From the NCBI RefSeq assembly GCF_000427405.1, contig NZ_KE386491.1, positions 3,145,001-3,209,000 of the forward strand: a stretch of 64,000 nucleotides of DNA, in the 5' to 3' direction. This DNA comes from Flectobacillus major DSM 103. GTDB lineage: Bacteria; Bacteroidota; Bacteroidia; Cytophagales; Spirosomataceae. Both the position numbers and the translations under genes were made by a program. Every line of letters begins with the position of its first letter. The first letter of the stretch is position 1. Shown here in pieces: positions 17,737-28,240 of the stretch. Below the pieces are notes generated by a model. The model was not told the DNA's origin and ran no database searches. It saw only the letters and a program-made list of their open reading frames with translations.

Positions 17737-18998
17737 GATTGATAGATTTTTTGTCCTGTGAACAATCGACAAAGCTCTACCGCCGAAGTAAAGGCATCTT
17801 CATGAAAACCATATTTGAAGTAACTTCCACAAAAATAGATTGGCCCTGTTTGATTAAGTGAATGAAGTTCCTTCTGAGCATTCATGGCTGGTACATCAAA
17901 CAAAGGATGCTCATAATCAATCACTTTCAGGATTTTGGCTGGGTCGATATTGTCTAAGGCATTGATAGAAACAAAGTAATCTTGCTTATCAGAAACACCC
18001 TGCAATTGATTCATCCAATAAATAGTAGATGGTTTCAAAGTGCCCTTGCTCTCCTCTATTCTATAATTCCAGCTACTCCACGTCAACTCATTTCGAGGCA
18101 TCACCGACTCGTCGGTATGTAGTGTTGCTATATTTTTTTGATATTTAAAATTCGATAACAGTCGATATTGGTTATTAGTTGGTTTTTTCAATAACCTCAA
18201 AGCCTGATCGGCATGTGTTGCTACTATTACTTTGTCGAAATACTCGATTGAACCATCTTTCAAAAATATCCGCACTTGATTATCGAGTTGTTCTATTTTA
18301 GTACAAGCCTTATTAATTTGTATTTTTTCTTGAAAAGGCTTAATTAAAAGTTCTCGATATGCCCTACTTCCTCCTTGCAAAGTATACCACTGATGTTGAG
18401 TGTCGAGTCCTAAAAAGCCATGATTTTTGAAAAAACGAATCAAAGAAACCGCCGGAAAGTAGAGCATCAGTTCCATGGGTGTCGACCACACCGCCGAACT
18501 CATCGGTACTAGGTATTTCCAGAGCATATCATCGCTAAAGCCAAATTCTTTGATGTATTCACCCAAGGTATGATTTTGATAACGAGGGTCGTCCAAAATC
18601 TTGATAGATTGTTTATTGAATCGGTCTATTTGCAAGAGCATTTTCCAGTGACTAAGCGAAAAAAAGCGTTTTCGTTGGGCAAAAAGACCATTAAACCCCG
18701 AACCAGAATACTCTAAGCCAGTAGGCAAATGCTGCACACTAAACGACATATCCGTTTTTTTGATTGGAGCATTGATTTCATCAAAAAGACGACAAAGGTT
18801 GGGATATGTCTGAAAATTAAATACCATAAAACCTGTGTCTATGTGTACAGGTGTACCATTTTCATCAACAGTTATGGTGTTGGTATGCCCACCAACATAA
18901 TCGTTTTGTTCAAAAAGAGAAATATCGTAATGTTGATGTAGGAAATGACCGCATCCCATTCCAGCAATGCCAGTACCAATAATTGCTACCTTTTCCAT
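17733..18998 (-). CDS. FAD-dependent amine-oxidase-like oxidoreductase
   Basis: A 421-residue flavoprotein. The dinucleotide-binding motif is GTGIAGMGCG near residue 7, followed by SLFEQNDYVGGHTNT and HIDTGFMVFN, typical of the amine-oxidase/phytoene-desaturase-like family. The start is immediately after the stop of the upstream methyltransferase and the 3' end overlaps DUF1365. The homologous gene in alphaproteobacterial clusters has been linked to fatty-acid desaturation on the route to furan fatty acids; whether that applies here is inference. The substrate is probably a methylated or unsaturated acyl chain. Confidence 0.87.
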   Translation of the reverse strand: MEKVAIIGTGIAGMGCGHFLHQHYDISLFEQNDYVGGHTNTITVDENGTPVHIDTGFMVFNFQTYPNLCRLFDEINAPIKKTDMSFSVQHLPTGLEYSGSGFNGLFAQRKRFFSLSHWKMLLQIDRFNKQSIKILDDPRYQNHTLGEYIKEFGFSDDMLWKYLVPMSSAVWSTPMELMLYFPAVSLIRFFKNHGFLGLDTQHQWYTLQGGSRAYRELLIKPFQEKIQINKACTKIEQLDNQVRIFLKDGSIEYFDKVIVATHADQALRLLKKPTNNQYRLLSNFKYQKNIATLHTDESVMPRNELTWSSWNYRIEESKGTLKPSTIYWMNQLQGVSDKQDYFVSINALDNIDPAKILKVIDYEHPLFDVPAMNAQKELHSLNQTGPIYFCGSYFKYGFHEDAFTSAVELCRLFTGQKIYQS

Positions 18999-20030
18999 TT
19001 AGTTTTTCTTGAATAAATAATGACTAACCATCCATTCGTTTCCACCGTTAAAAGCGAATAATTCGGCACAAGCCAAATAAAACATTCGCCAATACACCCA
19101 CCATTTAACAGCCTGTTGCTTAGAGTAGGTTTGTTCAAAAAGTGGCATAATTTGAGCTTTATGAGCATCCATTTTTTGTAGCCACGCCTCCGATGTTTTG
19201 CCATAATGTGTTCCATTAACATGCCAGTGCTGTTGCACCGTTAAATCATCATTGAAATACATCAATAGGTGGTCGCTTGGCATAATGCCTCCTGTAAAGA
19301 AATATTGGCTCATCCAGTCGGTTTCGTCGATTACCTCAAACTTATAAGCATACTCTTTGTGAGTAAAAATATGCACAAACAACTTCCCATTGGGCTTTAG
19401 GAAAGAGGCTACCTTTTTGAGTAATAATTGATAATTACGCATGTGCTCAAACATTTCTACCGAAACAACCCTATCAAATCGATTGTGGTCTATTTCAAAC
19501 ACATTCATATCGGCAGTCAAAACGGTAAGATTGGCAATACCACGTTGAAGAGCCTGGCTATCAATATATTCCTTCTGTGTTTTAGAATTTGACACAACTG
19601 TAAACTGGCTATCTGGATACTTGGCAGCCATATAGAGCGACAGCGAACCCCAGCCACAGCCTAGCTCCAATACTTCTTGTCCGTTGGCCAATTCGGCTCG
19701 TTGACAAGTAAGCTCCAACATATCATGCTCGGAAGTATCAAGGTCGGTAACCCCTTCTTTCCAATAGCCACAAGAGTATTTCAGGTGTTTTCCCAAGCAA
19801 TATTGATAAAAAGCTGTTGGCACTTCATAGTGCTGTTCGTTGGCATCTTGGGTATTGATAGCAATTGGCGAGTTTTTTAGCTCGGTAAGAAGTTTCCAAA
19901 AAGATTCGTGTTGAGCTTGGGTTTCACCCTTATTTTCATCTCGCAATCTTTGTCTTACCAGTTGTCGAATACCAATTCTAATTAGGAAGTCTGGAAGCAA
20001 GTCCTTTTCTAGCAGAGAGTCGTACCACAT
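18999..20030 (-). CDS. Cfa-like SAM methyltransferase (second copy in operon)
   Basis: A 343-residue class I methyltransferase. EVLELGCGWGSLSLYMA is the SAM site; NEQHYEVPTAFYQYCLG and LKYSCGYW replace the HYD...TYSSA signature of true Cfa enzymes, making it closer to the Cfa-related group that includes plant coclaurine N-methyltransferase-like proteins. The N-terminal lipid-binding domain of Cfa is missing. The stop abuts the FAD-oxidase start with no intervening base. It may methylate an acyl chain or an intermediate made by the other enzymes; the exact substrate is unknown. Confidence 0.85.
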   Translation of the reverse strand: MWYDSLLEKDLLPDFLIRIGIRQLVRQRLRDENKGETQAQHESFWKLLTELKNSPIAINTQDANEQHYEVPTAFYQYCLGKHLKYSCGYWKEGVTDLDTSEHDMLELTCQRAELANGQEVLELGCGWGSLSLYMAAKYPDSQFTVVSNSKTQKEYIDSQALQRGIANLTVLTADMNVFEIDHNRFDRVVSVEMFEHMRNYQLLLKKVASFLKPNGKLFVHIFTHKEYAYKFEVIDETDWMSQYFFTGGIMPSDHLLMYFNDDLTVQQHWHVNGTHYGKTSEAWLQKMDAHKAQIMPLFEQTYSKQQAVKWWVYWRMFYLACAELFAFNGGNEWMVSHYLFKKN

Positions 20031-20053
20031 AAAATTTGTAAGTAAGGTTATAA

Positions 20054-20383
20054 TTAGTGATTTTTATGGACTAATAGTTTTTCAAAACCATCGTCATCAT
20101 GTAGTTGAAAAAGCTGAATGAGTATATAAATACAAGTAGCAATACTACCCAAACTCACTAGCAATAATGTCCATACAATTCGTTTAGGCCATGTTGATTC
20201 TTTGTAATTCACCCACAAAATCAAAGGCATCATATTGGCATAAAAGTCCCATAGTATAGCTTTCATCCAAGCCAGCATGCTCCATTGTTGTATGAGGCTG
20301 TTATGACTGGCTGTATCTACGATCACATAGAGCATCCAGATAAGCCAAATACAAAAAAATACTTTGAGGAATGAGATAAACAT
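20054..20383 (-). CDS. DUF1475-like small membrane protein
   Basis: A 109-residue protein with about three hydrophobic segments. The stretch ILWDFYANMMPLILWVNYKE followed by a GSIATCIYILIQLF segment resembles the DUF1475 family, found in plants and bacteria. It is the first gene of the lipid-modification run and ends 23 bases before the Cfa-like gene. It may hold the enzymes at the membrane or act on lipids itself; there is no direct evidence. Confidence 0.7.
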   Translation of the reverse strand: MFISFLKVFFCIWLIWMLYVIVDTASHNSLIQQWSMLAWMKAILWDFYANMMPLILWVNYKESTWPKRIVWTLLLVSLGSIATCIYILIQLFQLHDDDGFEKLLVHKNH

Positions 20384-20769
20384 ATACGCTGTTGGTTTGC
20401 GGATATGTACGAAGCTATTTGAGATTTAGATTTTTTGAGCGTAAAAATATGAAATGGAGTATTGCTAAAAAAGCTTGATTTTGAGGTATAAAACAGTTTT
20501 AAAACTCATGCCATCATTGAGCAAATATCCATTTATTTTATCAAGATAAAAGCGTTATAAAAAGCATCCTCAGTTATAACATGCTATTAAGTACTTAAAA
20601 ATAAACACATTAACCACAATATAATATAATAAGGCTACTACTTTCTTCTTAGTAATATCCAAAGACTATACTTGCTTTTGTGGGAATATTTTGTTCTGTA
20701 AAACCTTGTGTTTTTTTGTTGCTCTATGAATTGAGGTTTCTAAGGATCGGGATCAACCTAACAACAAAA
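20384..20769. other. Intergenic region, no gene seen
   Basis: AT-rich sequence between the lipid operon start and the atpC terminator. It must contain the promoter for the leftward lipid operon, but no convincing TTG/TAnnTTTG pair was found. Short open frames here lack family features. Confidence 0.5.
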
Positions 20770-20809
20770 ACAAAAGGTGACCCAAACCAATGTTTGAATC
20801 ACCTTTTGT
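20770..20809 (-). terminator. Terminator of atpD-atpC
   Basis: ACAAAAGGTGA and TCACCTTTTGT form an 11-bp stem, with a smaller CAAAC/GTTTG pairing inside the loop. A T-rich tail follows on the minus strand. It lies about 87 bases after the atpC stop. Confidence 0.75.
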
Positions 20810-20895
20810 TAATTAAATATCTTCAAAGTACCTCAAGCACTCTTGAATACATTCGATACTAATTTCATAGCCGAAAGCACATTGCCGATAGCTAC

Positions 20896-21126
20896 TTACA
20901 ATACAGCTTCTGCCAAAACAAGAACGTTATTGTTCAGAACCTCAACAACTCCACCATCGATTGTAAATTCCTGCTTGTCGGCGGCTAAAGTGCCTTTGCC
21001 CAAAGTAGAAACAATTGGAGCGTGGTCTTTCAAGATTTGAAAAGAGCCATTTGTTCCAGGTAAGGTTACCACTGATACTTCACCAGAGAATACCTTTTTA
21101 TCGGGAGTAATGATTTGTAAATTCAT
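20896..21126 (-). CDS. atpC: ATP synthase F1 epsilon subunit, short form
   Basis: A 76-residue epsilon subunit from the ATG at 21126 (MNLQIITPDKKVFSGEVSVV). Only the N-terminal beta-sandwich is present (LPGTNGSFQILKDHAPIVS); the C-terminal helical pair that inhibits rotation in E. coli is absent. Short forms are usual in Bacteroidota. A longer frame reaching 21231 runs through the intercistronic AT-rich spacer and is not credible. It follows atpD by about 160 bases; the other F1Fo genes are not in the window. Confidence 0.92.
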   Translation of the reverse strand: MNLQIITPDKKVFSGEVSVVTLPGTNGSFQILKDHAPIVSTLGKGTLAADKQEFTIDGGVVEVLNNNVLVLAEAVL

Positions 21127-21232
21127 TTTGTAAGAAATTTGAAAATTTGAAAATCGGGAAATTTGAAAACGATTTGACCAAAAAGAATTGGGCTGACGCT
21201 TTGCAATTGTACTGATTTGCGGGCAAACCAAT

Positions 21233-21273
21233 AAAATGTGTCAATTCAATCTATTTTCAAATTGACACATTTT
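21233..21273. other. Intercistronic hairpin between atpD and atpC
   Basis: AAAATGTGTCAATT (21233-21246) and AATTGACACATTTT (21260-21273) pair perfectly over 14 bp with a 13-base loop. It starts about a dozen bases after the atpD stop. It could terminate part of the transcript or protect the atpD 3' end and so set the beta:epsilon ratio. Confidence 0.6.
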
Positions 21274-21285
21274 CAAATCTTCAAA

Positions 21286-22839
<1,554 letters not shown>

Positions 22840-22877
22840 TTAAGCAAAGTTTAGATTTGCTATACCGTTTCGGAGTG

Positions 22878-22908
22878 CAAAATTAGTTGGTAATTCTCAG
22901 ATAACCAA
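22878..22908 (-). promoter_or_regulatory. Promoter of atpD
   Basis: On the minus strand TTG (22908-22906), a 20-base spacer and TAATTTTG (22885-22878) match the Bacteroidota consensus exactly. The predicted leader is about 70 bases. Confidence 0.75.
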
Positions 22909-23440
22909 TTGTTGTTTTTGGATTTTTACCAGTTTTTTTGCTGAAAAGGTATAGGTTTTGTTGAATGTTATTTAGTTTGGCCTATTATCATCCCCCGTCC
23001 TTCTTTCAAATTTTTCTTGGTTTTATCACTACTTTTTCTTGATTATATACTAAAAAACAAAAAAAAGTATCATTTACATCCTCATTGTATCTTATCTTGA
23101 TAATTGCTTTTTAGATGATTTATACTCAAATCTGCTGTTCTTATTTTCTAAAAAAAAATACAAAATAAAATTTTGTCTGAAAACTTCCCCATATCAATTA
23201 CCTCCTTTTCATGAAATTATCTATCTCAAAATAATTCAAATCTTAAATACTCGTTATTGCTATACCCTGATTGAAAAAATAAAATATTGAATAGGAATTC
23301 TGTTGGAAGTATAATTATTACCAATTTTGTAACTTCTACAAATCCTTGTTTTTTTGTAGCATAAAAACCCATATTAGATTGGCTTATCAATACTTTTGTC
23401 ACCCTTTCGTTTTGAACCTTATATTATTTATTATATCAAT
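22909..23440. other. Divergent intergenic region, no gene seen
   Basis: AT-rich DNA between the atpD promoter and the membrane/TPR gene. It contains long A and T runs and no frame with family resemblance. The promoter of the rightward gene should lie here but could not be placed. Confidence 0.5.
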
Positions 23441-25882
23441 ATGAATCATCTTATTTTCTGGAAAAACTGGCAAAAAAGTACTCAATTTGTTTTTGTATTT
23501 TCAATCGCTCTGCTTTTGCTTTGTAGCCTATTGCTAGGTTATTATTATGTCAATTTCCTACAAAATGTGATTCATTGGGACGTTCTTAGCGAGCTTCAAG
23601 AAACTTCGGTGAGTGTCGAGCAGTTCAAAACTGCCCAAGAAACCCTCAATATCCCTAGTAAATCATTCTTAATTAGCGAGCAGTTTCTGGCCTCTACGAT
23701 GGCTATCAACTATGCAGCATCTTGGATATATACAATTTTGGGTATTATTGCATTGGCTCTTATCAATACTGGAATTAGTTTTATTGGTCGTGTCTGGTAC
23801 TTGGTATTTATGGGCTTCAATGTCCTTCTTTTGGTGTCATTGCAATGGGATCTACCTCTTTTGCAACCAGGTCATAGCGTTGGCCTTTGTGTTGTGATAG
23901 GCTTTATTGGTATAAGCTATTATTTTCATGCTTTCCAACGAAACACCTCTGTATTAATACGTTTTTTAAGCTTTGTAGCTTATCTGAGTTTTGCCGAATT
24001 ACTCGTAGCATCCTTATCGCATCAGGCTAGTACTATTACACATTTTGCCAGCCATCAGGTATTAAGCGGCCTTTGCTTTACTACCCTATTTGTATTTTGG
24101 ATAGCCTACGAAATCCCCAACGGTTTTCTGATTATTGCAACAAGTACCAAAAGCCCGCAGAGCTTGCTCAATTTTAGCATTTTAACCTTCACATATCTGG
24201 TTAATGTATTACTTGTGTTTTTGTACAATAACAAGAGTATTGATTGGGATATGCTTTATATAAGTCCATTTTTACTATTGGTAATTGCAACCTTATTAGG
24301 TATCTGGGGAATCAAACAACGGATGATTTTGATAGAAAAAGTACTTGGGCAAAGCTTCTCGGCAAGCTTGGTCTATATTGGTTTAGCAATTTTTTCACTA
24401 GCTACCAGTTTGTTTGCTTTTGCCACCGCCAACGACCCTATGATTGAGGTAATTGAAGATGCAATCACCTACAGTCATCTGGTAATGGGTACGCTATTTT
24501 TTTTGTATGTAATTGCCAATTTTTATCCTCTTTTTCAGCAACAATTCGAGGTTTATAAAGTGGTATTCAAGCCTATAAGCTTACCGATTTATGTTTTTAG
24601 AATTGTGGCACTTATTATTATTGTGGCATTACTTTCCATAAAATCTTTTTATCCTATCAACCAATGTGTCACGGCTTATTATAATACATTAGGAGATAAT
24701 TCGGTTGCCAACAAAGAATATATCTTTGCCGAAATTCAGTATAAAAAAGCTTTATCGGCCGAATTTCGCAACCACAAAACCAATTACGCCTTGGCAAGCT
24801 TGGCTTTACACCAAAACGATAACGAAACCGCGGCCCTTTATTTTAAACGGGCTTTGGCCAAAAGCCCGTCACCTTTTGCTTATGAAGGCTTGGCACGCTC
24901 CTTTTCTGACAGAGACCGTTTTTTTGATGCTATATTTACGCTAAAAGAGGGCATAAAGCGATTTCCAACCAGCGGAGAGCTACAAAATAACCTTGCTTAT
25001 TTATATACCAAGGCCCAACTTCCTGATTCGAGTATTGTTGCTTTGGAAAATGCCTTACCTAATAGCTCACGTCCCGAAATTATAGCTAGTAATATATTGG
25101 CCTTTTGGGCTAAAAATGGGAAGCTCGCTAGTCAAAAAGAAGTTTTACAAAAAGCTCAAGATTATCACTACGATAGTTTTCAGGCCAATTTACTAACTCT
25201 AAAACTTGCTACCGAACAAAGTAGCCAAGCTGCCGAAGCAATCAGCAAGCTTGACTCCAATCTGAATGTATCAACCTTTGCTCTTTTATTCAATATGGCT
25301 CTTTTCCAGAAAGAAAAAGGTACATCCATCGCTTTTCGTCAATTGGCCAAACGTACCGAAAATGATCAGTTTTCGGAAGATTTAGAATTTGCCCATGCCA
25401 TTCAGCAATATTATAAAGCCGACAAGCAACTTACCTTTGAGCAACTTCAGGCTTGGGCTCATAGCGATACTACTACACAGAAAAACCGATATTATCAGGT
25501 ACTACTCAATACGCTTATTCAAAAAGAAAGTTATGCCAATGCCCCTAACCAAACAATTACTACTGACAAAGCCGCTCAACAGCTCGTTTATCAGTATCCG
25601 CTCGATGTCGCATTACTAGAGAAAATCACCTTATATTATAATAAGCAAAAGCATCCCGAAAAAGCCTATCAGGCACTCAACAATGCTCTAAAATGGCGAA
25701 AAAACAATGCTCGTCTATGGGAGTTATACATTTTACAAAGCTTGGCTATTGGGATGAAAAGCTATGCAAACGATGCCCTGCAAACATTACAAAAATCCTT
25801 CCCAACCGATTATCAGCGTTTTCTGCCTGAATATCAGGTAAAAGTATCTCTTATCGAAAAACAAAGCGATGGTTTTCAATAA
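23441..25882 (+). CDS. Multi-spanning membrane protein with C-terminal TPR region
   Basis: About 813 residues from the ATG at 23441 (MNHLIFWKNWQKSTQF); a TTG 45 bases upstream would add an unlikely extension. The N-terminal 400 residues hold about ten hydrophobic segments. The C-terminal half contains TPR-like helices (AEIQYKKALSAEFRNHKTNY, ALASLALHQNDNETAALYFK). This plan is seen in uncharacterised Bacteroidota proteins. A role in envelope assembly or polysaccharide handling is possible but unsupported. It stands alone between the atp and ABC genes. Confidence 0.7.
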   Translation: MNHLIFWKNWQKSTQFVFVFSIALLLLCSLLLGYYYVNFLQNVIHWDVLSELQETSVSVEQFKTAQETLNIPSKSFLISEQFLASTMAINYAASWIYTILGIIALALINTGISFIGRVWYLVFMGFNVLLLVSLQWDLPLLQPGHSVGLCVVIGFIGISYYFHAFQRNTSVLIRFLSFVAYLSFAELLVASLSHQASTITHFASHQVLSGLCFTTLFVFWIAYEIPNGFLIIATSTKSPQSLLNFSILTFTYLVNVLLVFLYNNKSIDWDMLYISPFLLLVIATLLGIWGIKQRMILIEKVLGQSFSASLVYIGLAIFSLATSLFAFATANDPMIEVIEDAITYSHLVMGTLFFLYVIANFYPLFQQQFEVYKVVFKPISLPIYVFRIVALIIIVALLSIKSFYPINQCVTAYYNTLGDNSVANKEYIFAEIQYKKALSAEFRNHKTNYALASLALHQNDNETAALYFKRALAKSPSPFAYEGLARSFSDRDRFFDAIFTLKEGIKRFPTSGELQNNLAYLYTKAQLPDSSIVALENALPNSSRPEIIASNILAFWAKNGKLASQKEVLQKAQDYHYDSFQANLLTLKLATEQSSQAAEAISKLDSNLNVSTFALLFNMALFQKEKGTSIAFRQLAKRTENDQFSEDLEFAHAIQQYYKADKQLTFEQLQAWAHSDTTTQKNRYYQVLLNTLIQKESYANAPNQTITTDKAAQQLVYQYPLDVALLEKITLYYNKQKHPEKAYQALNNALKWRKNNARLWELYILQSLAIGMKSYANDALQTLQKSFPTDYQRFLPEYQVKVSLIEKQSDGFQ

Positions 25883-26036
25883 ATAAGTATGTTTGTTTGG
25901 GAAAATAAAATATACACTCACAACCTTCTTGAAAAGAGCCTAATACAACGCTAAGAGTATTTTTTTATAGAGTTGATAAACGTTAGATTTTCTCATTACC
26001 AAAGCAGACTGAAAACACTTTTGAAATCATTGCAAT

Positions 26037-26765
26037 ATGAAAATCATCGAAACAAGTAACATATCTAAACGCTATATCATGGGCGAGGAAATCATTGATG
26101 CACTTAAATCCGTCACGATTTCTGTCAACAAAGGAGAATATGTTGCTTTTATGGGGCCATCTGGTTCTGGAAAATCCACATTGATGAACATTGTGGGCTG
26201 CTTAGATACACCCACTTCGGGCAAATATATTTTGAATGGACAGGATGTAAGCAAGATGTCTGAAAACGAATTAGCAACAGTTCGTAACAAAGAAATTGGT
26301 TTTGTTTTTCAAACCTTCAACTTATTGCCTCGACAGTCGTCGCTCGAAAACGTAGCTCTTCCTTTGATTTATGCAGGATATTCAAAAGCCGACCGTATTG
26401 AAAAAGCCATGTTGGCATTGAAGGGGGTTGGCCTCGAAAACCGAGCAGGCCATAAACCCAACGAACTCTCGGGTGGACAACGCCAAAGGGTGGCAATTGC
26501 CCGTGCTTTGGTAAACGACCCTTCTATTCTATTGGCCGATGAACCAACGGGTAACCTCGACACAAAGACTTCTTACGAAATCATGGACTTATTTGACCAA
26601 CTTCACTCAAAAGGCAATACCATTGTAATGGTAACGCACGAAGACGATATTGCTCAATATGCCCACAGAATTCTTAGATTAAGAGATGGATTGGTAGAAA
26701 GCGACAAAATAAACCCTCATGTGAAAAAAGTAAAAGACCTTCTTATGGGTAATACAGCCCATTAA
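26037..26765 (+). CDS. ABC transporter ATP-binding protein, LolD/MacB type
   Basis: A 242-residue ATPase with Walker [10 protein letters not shown] (40-48), Q-loop FQTFNLL, signature LSGGQ (144-148) and Walker [10 protein letters not shown] (Asp168, Glu169). [19 protein letters not shown] and VARA-type spacing match the LolD/MacB/FtsE group, which powers lipoprotein release or efflux permeases. No permease gene is adjacent, so its partner must be encoded elsewhere. The start ATG is preceded by an AT-rich leader without a recognisable promoter. Confidence 0.9.
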   Translation: MKIIETSNISKRYIMGEEIIDALKSVTISVNKGEYVAFMGPSGSGKSTLMNIVGCLDTPTSGKYILNGQDVSKMSENELATVRNKEIGFVFQTFNLLPRQSSLENVALPLIYAGYSKADRIEKAMLALKGVGLENRAGHKPNELSGGQRQRVAIARALVNDPSILLADEPTGNLDTKTSYEIMDLFDQLHSKGNTIVMVTHEDDIAQYAHRILRLRDGLVESDKINPHVKKVKDLLMGNTAH

Positions 26766-26895
26766 TTTGGTTAAAAAAGCTATTCATCTAAAACAATCTC
26801 AAAAAACCCTACAAATATTTTTATTTATAAATATTTAAAATACAGCACCTTATAAAATAACACAAAAATATTTCACTTTTTTTTCAGCTCTAGTA

Positions 26896-26925
26896 TTGCA
26901 TTTACAAAAAAAGCTCGTACCTTTG
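26896..26925 (+). promoter_or_regulatory. Promoter of the initiator tRNA gene
   Basis: TTG (26896-26898), a 19-base spacer and TACCTTTG (26918-26925) match the Bacteroidota consensus exactly. The expected transcription start is about a dozen bases before the tRNA 5' end. Confidence 0.75.
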
Positions 26926-26944
26926 TACTCCAATCAAGAAACAC

Positions 26945-27017
26945 CGCAGGATGGAGCAGTAGGTAGCTCGTTGGGCTCATAACCCAAAGGCCGCAGGTTC
27001 GAGTCCTGCTCCTGCTA
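26945..27017 (+). tRNA. tRNA-fMet (CAT), initiator
   Basis: A 73-base cloverleaf: acceptor 26945-26951 with 27010-27016, D stem GAGC/GCTC, anticodon stem TTGGG/CCCAA around CTCATAA, T stem GCAGG/CCTGC. The anticodon is CAT. Three consecutive G-C pairs in the anticodon stem and an unpaired 1:72 position (C against T) mark it as the initiator. CCA is not encoded. It has its own promoter and terminator. Confidence 0.95.
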
Positions 27018-27025
27018 CTAGAGTC

Positions 27026-27057
27026 AAAGACGAGCTTAATGCTCGTCTTTTTATTTT
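27026..27057 (+). terminator. Terminator of tRNA-fMet
   Basis: AAAGACGAGC (27026-27035) and GCTCGTCTTT (27041-27050) form a perfect 10-bp stem with a 5-base loop and a following T-rich tail. Confidence 0.85.
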
Positions 27058-27212
27058 AACAAAAATTTCATTCCTTTGTCATCCCAAAAAGAGTCAATTA
27101 AGTCAGGCTCAGAATATATCTCCCGAAAATTATCTTGATAATTATTTTCCCAACGAGATTCTTTCAGGGAAATCCAGTTAGAATGACAGACAGGAATAAT
27201 TGTGGATTAGAC

Positions 27213-28118
27213 ATGGAACAATTGAATCATAAAGCTGGTTTTGTCAGTATTGTTGGCAAACCCAATGTTGGTAAATCTACCTTAATGAATGTTTTGGTAG
27301 GAGAACGCCTTTCTATTATTACTTCTAAGGCTCAAACTACACGCCACCGAATCATGGGTATTCTGAATGGTCAGCATAATGGCGTTGACTTTCAGCTTGT
27401 TTACTCAGACACCCCAGGTATTATTCTTCCCAAATATGAGTTACATAAGTCGATGATGACTTTTGTTCATAGCTCGCTCGAAGATGCCGACGTTATTTTG
27501 TTTGTAACAGACATTTTTGAAAAATACGACGAAGATGATGTTATCAATAAATTAAGCCGAATCGACCACGTTCCTGTTATTCTATTAATCAATAAAATTG
27601 ATTTAGCTACAGAAGAACAAATTGAAGAAAAAATTGCTCATTGGCGAGAAAGATTCCCGACACAAGATATTCTTCCTATTTCGGCACTCAAAGAACAAAA
27701 TACAGGCCTGATTTTTGATAGCATTGTTGAACGACTACCTGTGCATCCCCCTTATTTTGACAAAGAAGAACTCACCGATAAGCCCGAACGCTTTTTTGCC
27801 TCAGAGATTATCCGTGAGAAAATCTTTAAAAATTATAAAAAGGAGATTCCTTATTCTTGCGAAGTAGCAGTGGTTGCTTTTAAAGAAGAAGAAAATATTA
27901 TCAGAATTTCGGCAGAAATTTATGTTGAAAGAATCACTCAAAGAGCTATTTTGATTGGCCATAAAGGCGAATCCATCAAAAAAGTAGGTACTCAGGCTCG
28001 TGAGGAAATGGAGAAATTCTTTGGCAAAAAGGTTTTCCTCGAACAATTTATTAAAGTAGAACCAGATTGGCGTTCTAAGGCTCAAAAACTGAAACAGTTT
28101 GGGTATAGCCAAGATTAG
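27213..28118 (+). CDS. era: GTPase Era
   Basis: Essential GTPase for 16S rRNA maturation and 30S assembly. From the ATG at 27213 (MEQLNHKAGFVSIVGKPN) it has 301 residues, the usual length. Motifs: G1 GKPNVGKS, G2 around SKAQTTRHR, G3 DTPG, G4 NKID; a KH domain follows with LIGHKGESIKKVG and KVFLEQFIKVEPDW. Upstream non-ATG starts would add an unrelated N-terminus. It lies head to tail with der, another ribosome-assembly GTPase, 122 bases downstream. Confidence 0.96.
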   Translation: MEQLNHKAGFVSIVGKPNVGKSTLMNVLVGERLSIITSKAQTTRHRIMGILNGQHNGVDFQLVYSDTPGIILPKYELHKSMMTFVHSSLEDADVILFVTDIFEKYDEDDVINKLSRIDHVPVILLINKIDLATEEQIEEKIAHWRERFPTQDILPISALKEQNTGLIFDSIVERLPVHPPYFDKEELTDKPERFFASEIIREKIFKNYKKEIPYSCEVAVVAFKEEENIIRISAEIYVERITQRAILIGHKGESIKKVGTQAREEMEKFFGKKVFLEQFIKVEPDWRSKAQKLKQFGYSQD

Positions 28119-28240
28119 TATCGCTATCAAGCATATTTTTTCTAGACCTGTATCTTAAAAGTATAGATTAACTTTAACGTTGAGGTGCTTGTTATTCGCC
28201 AGCTATGTAGAATACACAGGGAACAGCTCAAAATTTAGAA

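Noticed and set aside
20680-20862. 60-codon frame in the gap before atpC
   Set aside because: It crosses the atpC terminator hairpin and has no recognisable features.
21127-21231. 35-residue extension of AtpC
   Set aside because: It is a translation of the repetitive AT-rich spacer; epsilon subunits begin with MNLQIITPD-like sequence at 21126.
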